Positions 35,471 to 46,200 of a stretch of 64,000 bases of DNA are shown here, in pieces. The stretch's first letter is position 1. Every line of letters starts with the position of its first letter. A model generated the notes under the pieces. The model was not told where the DNA came from. It searched no databases and was given only the letters and a program-made list of their open reading frames with translations. Origin of the DNA: Janthinobacterium tructae (GTDB taxonomy: Bacteria; Pseudomonadota; Gammaproteobacteria; Burkholderiales; Burkholderiaceae_D). The stretch is from the NCBI RefSeq assembly GCF_006517255.1, contig NZ_CP041185.1, positions 1,364,001 to 1,428,000 of the forward strand, read 5' to 3'. A program made the translations under genes and the position numbers.

Positions 35471-37174
35471 GTGAAAAACATGCCCACACATAAACCGCTA
35501 TTGATCAGTTTATTGCTTGCTTCAATTAACCTGGCCTACGCACAAAATACGCCCGACGCAGGCTCCCTGTTACAGCAGATGGAAAGGGGCCGCGCCCCTG
35601 TCCTGCCGAAAAAGTCGCCGCAGGAACTGATGCCGGCGCCGCCACCGATGCAGGATGTGCAGGGCCTGTCCGTCACCGTCAGGCAATTCCGTTTCCAGGG
35701 CAATACCTTGCTGAGCGAAGCCGTACTGGCCCAGGCGGTGGCGCCCTACCTGGAGCGGCCACTATCGTTTCAGGACCTGCAAAACGCGGCGCTGGCCGTG
35801 GCGGCCGCCTATCGCCAGGCCGGCTGGATCGTGCGCGCCTACCTGCCGCGCCAGGAAATCGATGGTGGCACCGTCACCATCCAGATCGTGGAAGCCGTGT
35901 TTGGCGGCGTGCGCGTCAACCCGGGCGACCAGGCCACCATCCGCATGCCGCTGGCGCGCATCACGCCGTATGTTACCAGCGCCCAGCCTGTCGGCGCGCC
36001 ACTCAACGCCGATGCGCTCGACCGCGCCTTGCTGATCATTGACGACTTGCCAGGCATCAGCGCCAGCGGCAATCTGGCCGCCGGCCAGCAGGAAAGCGAA
36101 ACCGAGCTGCTGGTCAAGCTGGACGACGAAGCGTGGCTGGCAGGCGACGCCGCCGTCGACAACACGGGCAACCGCTCCACCGGCACCACCCGCGCCAGCC
36201 TCAACCTGGCCCTCAACAGCCCCTTGCAGCTCGGCGACCAGCTGATCAGCAACCTGATCCATACCGAAGGCAGCGACTATGTGCGCCTCGCTTACAGCCT
36301 GCCGCTGGGCAGCGCCGGCTGGCGTGCGGGCGTGAGCGGCTCGCATCTGTCGTACCGCCTGACGGCCGACGAATTTGCCGCCTTGCACGCCAAAGGCAGC
36401 TCGAACACCGTGGGCGTCGACGCCAGCTACCCGCTGCTGCGCTCGCGCCTGCGCAATCTGTATCTGCAACTCAATTATGACGACAAGCGTTTCGACAACG
36501 AGGCAAACCACGCCACCAGCAGCAATTACACGATCCGCGGCTTCTCGGCCGGCCTGTCGGGCAATCTGTTCGACAGCCTGGGCGGCGGCGGCGCGAATGC
36601 GGCCAGTCTCAGCCTGCTGCACGGCAAGCTGGACCTGGACGGTTCGCCCAATCAGCTGGCGGACGCCGCCACGACGCGCGCGGCCGGCAATTTCACCAAG
36701 CTGCGTTACTACCTGAGCCGCCAGCAGTCGCTGACGGAGAGCTGGTCGCTGTTTGCTGCCCTGTCCGGCCAGCAAGCGAACCGGAACCTCGATTCCTCTG
36801 AAAAGTTTTACCTTGGCGGCAACTACGGCGTGCGCGCCTATCCAGCCAGCGAAGCGGGCGGCAGCGATGGCCAGTTGCTCAACCTGGAATTGCGCTGGCG
36901 CCTGCCGGCCGGCTTCGGCCTGACCGGTTTCTATGACTGGGGCCACGTCAAAGTCAACCACGACAACGCCATCAATGGCGCGGCCATCGTCAACAGCTAC
37001 AACCTGAAAGGCGCGGGCCTGGCCGTGAACTGGGTCAGCGACTTCCGCCTGAACCTGCGGGCAGCCTGGGCACGCCGCATCGGCAACAATCCGAATCCAA
37101 ACATCAACGGCAGCGACCAGGACGGCACGCTGCACAAGAACCGCTTCTGGCTGCAAGCTTCGCTGCCTTTCTGA
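35471..37174 (+). CDS. TpsB outer-membrane transporter (ShlB/FhaC family)
   Basis: 567-residue two-partner-secretion pore that exports the adjacent TpsA. The signal peptide includes PLLISLLLASINLAYAQ. POTRA domains follow (LSVTVRQFRFQGNTLLSEAV and the VRAYLPRQEIDGGTVTIQIV region), then a 16-strand barrel with the conserved loop motif YLGGNYGVRAYPASE and the terminal FWLQASLPF ending in Phe. The start is GTG at 35471, or ATG at 35480 giving a slightly shorter signal peptide. It lies 37 bases upstream of tpsA in the same operon. Confidence 0.94.
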   Translation: MKNMPTHKPLLISLLLASINLAYAQNTPDAGSLLQQMERGRAPVLPKKSPQELMPAPPPMQDVQGLSVTVRQFRFQGNTLLSEAVLAQAVAPYLERPLSFQDLQNAALAVAAAYRQAGWIVRAYLPRQEIDGGTVTIQIVEAVFGGVRVNPGDQATIRMPLARITPYVTSAQPVGAPLNADALDRALLIIDDLPGISASGNLAAGQQESETELLVKLDDEAWLAGDAAVDNTGNRSTGTTRASLNLALNSPLQLGDQLISNLIHTEGSDYVRLAYSLPLGSAGWRAGVSGSHLSYRLTADEFAALHAKGSSNTVGVDASYPLLRSRLRNLYLQLNYDDKRFDNEANHATSSNYTIRGFSAGLSGNLFDSLGGGGANAASLSLLHGKLDLDGSPNQLADAATTRAAGNFTKLRYYLSRQQSLTESWSLFAALSGQQANRNLDSSEKFYLGGNYGVRAYPASEAGGSDGQLLNLELRWRLPAGFGLTGFYDWGHVKVNHDNAINGAAIVNSYNLKGAGLAVNWVSDFRLNLRAAWARRIGNNPNPNINGSDQDGTLHKNRFWLQASLPF

Positions 37175-37211
37175 CCCTGTCGCCCTATTACAATAATTAG
37201 AGAGAATCCAC

Positions 37212-40200
37212 ATGAACGGACACGCCACCATCAACCGCTTCTATCGCCTGATCTGGAGTGAAAAACAGGGCGCCTGGGTCGCCGTCGCCGAAAACGTGCG
37301 CGGACGCGGCAAGAGCAGCGGTCGTGGCGCCTTCATGGCCGCGCTGTTTGCGGGGCTGGGCCTGGCGCCCTTCGCCTGGGCCGGGCCGCCGGTCGCCAAC
37401 CAATTGCCGACCGGCGGCCAGGTGGTCGGCGGCGCGGCGACGATCACCCAGGGCGGCAGCCAGATGACGATCAACCAGGCCACCCAGCGCGGCGCGATCG
37501 ACTGGCAGACCTTCAATGTGGGGTCGCAGGCACAGGTCAATTTCCAGCAGCCGAACAGTGGTTCCGTGACGCTGAACCGGGTGCAGGACAGCCAGGCCAG
37601 CCAGATCTTCGGCCGCATCACGGCCAATGGCCAGGTGTTCCTGAGCAACCCGAATGGCGTGTATTTCAGCCCCACCTCGTCCGTCAACGTGGGCGGCCTG
37701 GTGGCCACCACGCATACCATCGCCACGGCCGACTTCATGGCCGGCAGCAATGCCTTCGCGCGCAATGGCGCCACCGGCAGCGTCGTCAACGATGGCAGCC
37801 TGAATGCCACCCTGGGTGGCTATATCGCCCTGCTGGCGCCGCAGGTGCGCAACAACGGCATCGTGATCGCCCAGGCAGGCACGGTGGCGATGGCCGCCGG
37901 CGAGCAGATTTCCCTGCAGTTTGCCGACAGCCGCACCCTGGCCGGCGTGCTGGTGTCTCCCTCGGCGATTGCCGCGCTGGTGGAGAACGGTTCGGCGGTG
38001 CAGGCGCCGGGCGGCATGATCATCATGTCGGCCCAGGCCGCCAATGAATTGCAAGGCGGCGTGGTGCGCAATACGGGCGGCGTGGTGGCCACGGGATTGT
38101 CCTCGCGCGGCGGCAAGATCGTGCTCGACAGTTCGGGCCTGATCGATAACAGCGGCAGCCTCGATGCCTCGGGCGCAGGCGGCAAGGTGGCCATCAGCGG
38201 CGACCGCATGGCCAGCAGCGGCACCGTGCGCGCCGATGGCGGCGGCGCCATCGGCAGCAAGCTGGCCAACGGCCTGGTGGAAACCACCAGCGCCGTGATC
38301 TCGGCCCAGGGCGGCGGCAGCATCAGCATCGATGGCGGCGCCGGCAAGGTGTATACCTCGGGCAGCTACAGCGCCGACGGCGAGCAAGGCGGCAAGGTCG
38401 TCATCACGGCCCACGATGTGTCGCTGATGGGCGCGAAAGTCAGCGCCACCGGCGCCAGCAAGGGGGGCACGATTCTGGTCGGCGGCGACTACCAGGGCGG
38501 CAATGCCGCGGTGCGCAATGCCGCCAAAACCACGGTGGGCAAGGGCGTCACGCTGAACGCCGACGCCACAGGCAAGGGCGACGGCGGCAAGGTGGTGGTC
38601 TGGTCCGATGAAAAGACCGTGTTTGCCGGCGAACTCACGGCGCGCGGCGGCGCGGCCGGCGGCGACGGCGGCATTCTGGAAGTATCGGGCAAGCAAATCC
38701 TGTATTTCGGCGGCAAGGCCGACGCGCATGCGCCCAAGGGCAAGTCGGGCACCCTGCTGCTCGATCCGAAGGATATTGTGATCGACAGCGAATTGTCGGG
38801 CCAACTGGAACTGGTCGATCCGCATCCGACCGCCGGTGGCAGCTTCGGCACCATCAACGCTGCACTGACCACCACCTCGGGCGGCACCGTCACGCGCACC
38901 GGCTACATCGTCGTCACCAACCCCAAGGACAATCTCGGTGCGACCGACTCGGGTGCGGCCTACCTGTTCCGCCAGAGCGACCAGGCGCTGATCTCGACCC
39001 TGTACGGCACCCATGCGGGCGACAAGGTCGGCAGCAATGGCGTGACGTCCCTGACCAACGGCAATTATGTCGTTTCCAGCAACTTGTGGAACGGCGGCAA
39101 GGGTGCTGTCACCTGGGGGAACGGCACCACCGGCTGGGGCGCCAGCGCCGTGGCTGTCGCATCGAGCAACAGCCTGGTCGGCAACAACGGCACCCATAAA
39201 AGCACCATGAACCTGGACACTTCCGACAACGTCGGTGGTTACGCGATCACGGTACTGAAGAATGGCAACTACCTGGTCGGCACGCCCAGCTGGAACAACA
39301 ACCGCGGTGCGCTCACCTTCGGCGATGGCAGCACCGGCGTCGTCGGCATTGTCAGTTCTGCCAACAGCCTGGTCGGCAGCACCGGCATGACCGTGGTGCC
39401 AGCCGACGGTTACAAGCCCTACAAGAACGGCGACCAGGTCGGTAGCGGCGTGACGGTGCTCGCCAATAATAATTACGTCATGGCCAATACCAACTGGAAC
39501 AAGGGCGTGGGCGCCGTCACGTTTGCCTCAGGCACGACCGGCATCAAGGGCGTGGTCGGTTCTGCCAACAGCCTGATCGGCGACAGCTCCCGCTTCGATT
39601 CCACCGGCGCCGGCACCGGCACCGACAAGGTCGGCAAATACCTGACGGTGCTGACGGGTTCGCAATTCGTGGTCTACGGCTCGGACTGGAAAAATTCCTC
39701 GGGCGCCTTGACCTCGTTCGACGGCGTCACCGCCATCACCGGCCTGGTATCGTCCAGCAACAGCCTGGTCGGCACTGCCGGCGACAACCTGTCCAGCGGC
39801 GGCGTGACCCTGTTGCCGTCGAACAATGCATTTGTCATCAGCAGTCCCAGCTGGAATGGCGGGCGCGGCGCGGCCACCTGGGTGCCGTTCAGCACCGATG
39901 TCAAGACCATCACCGTGGCCACCAACGGCGTGGTGGGCGCCAACGCCGGCGACGGCATCGGCAGCAAAGCCATCACCATGCTGGCAAATAATGACTATGT
40001 CGTGATCAGTCCGAACTGGAGCAGCGGCAAGGGCGCCGCCACGCTGGTCGATGGCAGCACCGGCAAGGCCAAGGCCGACCAGAGTGGCGACGTCTCGGCC
40101 AGCACCAGCCTGGTCGGCACGCAAGCGAACGACCTGGTCGGTTCCAGCGGCATCATGGAACTGAAAGGTAATGGCAACTTTGTCGTGCTGAGCCCTTACT

Positions 40201-43200
40201 GGGCCAATGGCGGCAACGCCAAGGCCGGCGCCGTGACGTGGTCGAGCGGCGGCACGCCGACCGTAGGCGTGGTGGGCACCGGCAACAGCCTGGTCGGCAC
40301 CTATGCCAACGACCGCATCGGCAGTTATCAGTATAATTACTATCAAGCAAACAACAGCAATGCCTTCCTGAACGAATCGAGCAGCATCACTTTGCTGAGC
40401 AACGGCAATTACGTGGTCGCCAGCCCGATGTTCAACGGCACACGCGGCGCCGTCACCTGGAACAACGGCACCACCGGCGCCACCGTCGATGCCGGCCATA
40501 CCATTGCCGCCACCAATAGCCTGCTGGGCAGCAATACCGGCGACTTCATCGGCGGTTTCATGGGCCCGAACGATGTGATCACCAATGCCGGCAACCAAAC
40601 CGTCACGCATTACGATTCGATCGCGAACGGCGTCACGGCCCTGTCCAACGGCAACTATGTCACGATCAGCAATTACTGGCGCAATGGCGCCGCCCTGCGC
40701 GCCGGCGCGGTCAGCTGGAGCGACGGCGCTGGTGCGCCAACGATAGGGCCGGTTTCGGCCAGCAACAGCCTGGTTGGCAGCGTGCAGGACGATATGGTGG
40801 GCCTGGCCCAGAACAACGGCTATGGCCTCACCCTGCTGCAAAGCGGTTACGACGGCGCCAGCAATCCCACGTATTCGGGCAACTACGTCATCACCAGCAA
40901 TAAATGGAACAACGGCAGCATCGTCGATGCGGGCGCCGTCACCTGGGGCAGCGGCACGGCTGCGCTGACCGGCACCATCGCGGACAGCAACAGCGTGCTG
41001 GGTCTGAAAACCGATGACGTCAAAAACTGGGGGCTGACCGCCCTGCCCGTCAACGGCAACTACCTGATCCAGAACAAGTACTGGGACAATGGCGCCGCCA
41101 TCGGCGCCGGCGCCTTGACCTGGATCGACGGCAGCAGCGGCCGCCTGTCCGACTATGCGGCGCAAGGCAACCATAATATCGTCTCCGGCGCCAACAGCCT
41201 GGTCGGCAGCCACACTGGCGACAATGTCGGTGGCACCGTCGACTTCCTGTACAACCTCGACGCCACTACCGGCCTGCAACGGTTTACCGGCAACTACGTC
41301 GCCCTCACTTACAACTGGACGAATGACAACAAGCTATACGCCGGCGCCGTGACATGGGGCAGCGGCGCCACCGGCGTCAAGGGCGAAATCACGCGCGCCA
41401 ACAGCCTGATCGGCGAAAAGGAAAACGACGCCCTGGGCACCTATTATGTCGCGCTAACAAACGGCAACTTCGTGGTAGCCAACCCCACCCTCGACGTTGG
41501 TGGTGTGGTCAATGCCGGCGCCGTGAGCTGGGTCGACGGCAGCAGCGGCCGCCTGAACGACTACGCCGCCCGGGGCAACCAGAACATCATGTCCGCCGCC
41601 AATGCGCTGGTCGGCAGCCATACCAACGACTACGTCGGCGGCGTGCTGGCACCGGTCAGTTACTATGCGCTCAACAGTGCCGATAATGCCAACAACGGCT
41701 ATTTCATCATCTCGCCGGACTGGAATTGCGGCGGCGGTGCGATCAATTATATTGCCAACGCCAGCGTGCCCCTGATCGGCGTGGTCGGCGCCGGCAACGC
41801 CGCGGTGGGCAATCCAAATGGCCGTTTCTGGGGCGGCCTGACCTATAGTCCGAATATCTCGCTCACGTCCGGCGGCACCGCGGCGGTGACCTTCACCGGC
41901 GACAACGGCCATGTGGTGCTGCTCAGCCCCACCATGCCAGCAGCCACCGCCATGATCGTGCCGGGCGCCACCCAGTTCGGCGACGCACAGGGTGCAACCC
42001 AGGCCATGACCCCCGACTATATCGCTGGCGTGCTGAAAACGGGCACCAGCGTGACCTTACAGGCGAATAACGACATCTTTGTGAAAAGCGGCATCGACGC
42101 CACCGGCGGCACGGCCGGCGGCGCGCTGACCATGCAGGCCGGGCGCAGCATCACGGTGCTGGGCGACATCATCACGGGCAACCGCGATTTGAACCTGACC
42201 GCCAACGACAGCCTGGCCAACGGCGTCAAGGACGCCTACCGCGACGCCGGCATCGCCACCCTCAGCATGGGCACCGACAAGCAGGGTGTGGCGGCGAAGA
42301 TCGACGCCGGCACCGGCAATGTATCGCTGCTGATGGCCGATGGCAGCGACAAGACCAACCATATGGCCGGCTCCATCAGCGTCAACAGCATCACCGGCGC
42401 CACCATCAAACTGATCAACCAGGGCAATGGCGCCGGCACGGTGGGCGACTTGCCAGACCTGGCCGCCAACTGCTGCGGCTTCGACCTCGGCTACCGCGGC
42501 ATCGGCGCCGACGTCACGCTGAACGCGGGCGCGGTCCTGAGCGCCAGCGGCGCCGGTACGGCCGTGACCCTGGCCGCCAAGGGCAATTTCAACAACAATT
42601 CCGGCAATGGCGCCGGTAGTATCGCCATGAGCGACCCTGCTGCGCGCTGGCTGGTGTACGCCAATGCGCCGGGCGGCAGCACATACGGCGGCCTGGACAG
42701 CCAGAATACGGCCATCTGGAACGCCAGCTATACCGGTACTCCGGTCACGCAAACAGGCAACCGCTATGTGTTCGCCTACCAGCCCACCATCACCGTCGGC
42801 ACGCAAAACGTCAGCAAGACGTATGGCGAAGACCTGAGTACCGGCACCACCCTGGCCGACCGCGTGGTGAGCCTGTCCGGGGCCGACGCCGGCATTGCCG
42901 GCGCCTACCTGGGCGACACGGTGGCCACCGCGCTGTCGGGCATCATCACCGCAACGTCCGCCGGCGCGGCGGCCAATGCCGGCGTCGCGGGCGGCCCGTA
43001 CGCCATCACGGTCGACCTGTCTGGCGCGACCGGCAACAACGGCTATGCGGTGGCACTGGGCAGCAACACGCCGCGCACCATCACGGTGGCGGCCAAGGCC
43101 CTGACGGCCAGCCTGACTGGCGTGAGCAAGGTGTATGACGCCAGCAATGCCGCCACTTTGGCAAGCGGCAACTACGTATTAAGCGGCCTGGTCGGTTCGG

Positions 43201-46200
43201 AATCGTTCAGCATCACCAAGACCAGCGGCCTGTTCAACGCGAGCGACATCAGCGCCAGCAGCGTCAGCGCCACCCTGGCCGCCGGCGACTTCAGCGCCGG
43301 CGCGGCTACCTTTGCCAGCAACTATATCTTGCCGGTATCGGCCACCGGCACTGGCAGCATCACGGCCAAGGCGCTGACCGCCACCCTCACCGGTGTGAGC
43401 AAGGTCTACGACGGCGATACGGCGGCCGTGCTGAACGGCGCCAATTATCAGCTGGTGGGCCTGGTCGGCGGCCAGTCGGCCATCGTCAGCCAGGCGGCGG
43501 GCCTGTACAACTCGGCCGATGTGCTGGGCGCGAACAGCGTCAGCGCCAGCTTGTCCGGCGCCAATTTCGCGGCTGGCGGCGGCACCTCGCTGGCCAACTA
43601 TATCCTGCCGACGATGGCCACCGGCAGCGCCAGCATCACGCCGAAAGCCCTGAGCGCCAGCTTGACGGGGATGATCGGCAAGACCTATGACGGCGGCAGC
43701 GGCGCCCTGCTGGGTGCCGGCAACTTCAGCCTGTCGGGCTTTGTCGGCGCGCAGTCGGCCAGCGTCACGCAAACGGCCGGCGTCTACAACAGCGTCAATG
43801 TGGCCACCGCCAACAGCGTGACGGCCAGCCTGTCGGCCGGCGATTTCACCGCCGGCTCGGGCACCACGCTGTCGAACTACAGCCTGCCGGTATCGGCCAG
43901 CGGCAGCGCCAGCATTGCCGCCAAGTCGCTCAGTGCCAGCCTGACCGGCGCGCTGGGCCGCAGCTACGATGGCACGGCCATTGCCAGCCTGACGGGCGGC
44001 AATGTAGCACTGGACGGCGTGGTCGCAGGTGAAAGCATCAATGTCGGCACGCTCAATGGCAGCTACGACAGCCGCAACGCGGGCACGCGCACGGTCAGCG
44101 CCACCCTGGCCGGGGGCGACTTCACGGCCGGTTCCAGCACACTGCTGGGCAACTACGTGCTGCCGACCAGCGCTGCGGGAACCGCCGTCATCGCGCCGAA
44201 AGCCATCACCTTGAATGCTCCCGCGATCAGCAAGGTGTATGACCGCACCCTGGCCTATACCGCCAGCGCCGGCGACTTGTCCTCGCTGTCGGCGGCGCTG
44301 GTACAAGGCGATACCGTCACCGGCGCCAGCTTCAGCTATGCCGACAAGAACGCCGGCAACGGCAACAAGACCGTCAATTTTGGCGCCGCCACGCTCAGCG
44401 ACGGCAATGGCGGCGCCAACTACAGCGTCACCCTGGCCGGCAATGGCAGCAGCAGCATCACGCCACGCGTGCTGAACGCCAGCGCCACCGGCGTCGACCG
44501 CGTATACGACACCTCGACCAACGCCGGCGTCACCTTGCAGGACGACCGTATCGCCGGTGACGTGCTGACCTTGTCAAACACCTCGGCCAGCTTTGCCGAC
44601 AAAAACGCGGGCAGCAACAAGGTCGTCACCGTCAACGGCATCGCCGCTGGCGGTGCCGATGCGGGCAACTACACGCTGGCCGCCACGACGGCCACGACGA
44701 AGGCCAGCATCGCGCAGGCCACCTTGCAGGTGACGGGCGTGTCGGCGCAAGACCGCAGCTATGACACCTCGCGCAATGCAGCCCTCACCGGCACGGCCGT
44801 GGTCACGGCCCTGGGCAGCGACATCGTCAATGTCACCGGCACCGGCATCGGCCAGTTCGCCGACAAAAATGCCGGCACAGGCAAGGCGATCACGGTCAGC
44901 GGCTATACCTCCAGCGACAGCAACTATGTGCTGCTGCAGCCGACCGGTTTGAGCGCCACCGTCACACCGGCCGTGCTGGCCTTGTCCGGCCTGGATCTGG
45001 GCGTGTCGAAAACCTATGACGGCAGCACCAGCGTCAATGTCACCGGTGCGCCAACGGTCAGCGGCTTGGGCAAGGAAACCGTGACCGTGATCGGCGCGGG
45101 CACCGGCCAGTTCGCCGATAAAAACGCGGGCAATGGCAAGGCAATCAGCGTCTCCGGCTTCACCTCCAGCGACAGCAACTACACGATCGGCCAGCAGGCA
45201 GGCCTGACCGGCAGCATTACGCCGGCCCAGCTGACGCTCGGCCCCGTCACCGCGACCACGCGCAGCTATGACGGCAGCACCGCCGCGCAAATCGACGCCG
45301 CCAGCTATGCCCTCACGGGCCTGGCCAGCGGCGAGTCGGTCCTTGTCAACAAGACGACGGGCAGTTTCGACAGCCGCAATGCGGGCAACCGTACTGTCAG
45401 CCTCGGCCTGACCGGCGCCGACTATACGGCTGGCGCCAATACGGCCCTGTCGAACTACCTGCTGCCGACCCTGGCGACGGGCAGCGGCGTGATCACGCCA
45501 AAAGCCATCACCTTGAATGCGCCCGCGATCAGCAAGGTGTATGACCGCACCCTGGCCTATACCGCCAGCGCCGGCGATTTGTCCTCGCTGTCGGCGGCGC
45601 TGGTGGAAGGCGATACCGTCACCGGCGCCAGCTTCAGCTATGCCGACAAGAACGCCGGCAACGGCAACAAGGCCGTCAATTTTGGCGCCGCCACGCTCAG
45701 CGACGGCAATGGCGGCGCCAACTACAGCGTCACCCTGGCCGGCAACAGCAACAGCAGCATCACGCCACGCGTGCTGAACGCCAGCGCCACCGGCGTCGAC
45801 CGCGTGTACGACACCTCGACCAACGCCGGCGTCACCTTGCAGGACGACCGTATCGCCGGTGACGTGCTGACCTTGTCGAACACCTCGGCCAGCTTTGCCG
45901 ACAAAAATGCGGGCAGCAACAAGGTCGTCACCGTCAACGGCATCGCCGCCGGCGGCGCGGATGCGGGCAACTACGCGCTGGCCGCCACGACGGCCACGAC
46001 GAAGGCCAGCATCACACAGGCCACCTTGCAGGTGACGGGCGTGTCGGCGCAAGACCGCAGCTACGACACCTCGCGCAATGCAGCCCTCACCGGCACGGCC
46101 GTGGTCACGGCCCTGGGCAGCGACATCGTCAATGTCACCGGCACCGGCATCGGCCAGTTCGCCGACAAAAATGCCGGCACAGGCAAGGCGATCACGGTCA

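Noticed and set aside
37197..39197. Long minus-strand open frame antisense to tpsA, and similar ones at 39528-41279 and 44574-46592
   Set aside because: They mirror the repeats of TpsA, have no ribosome-binding sites or family resemblance, and arise from the Gly/Ala/Ser/Thr-rich coding strand.
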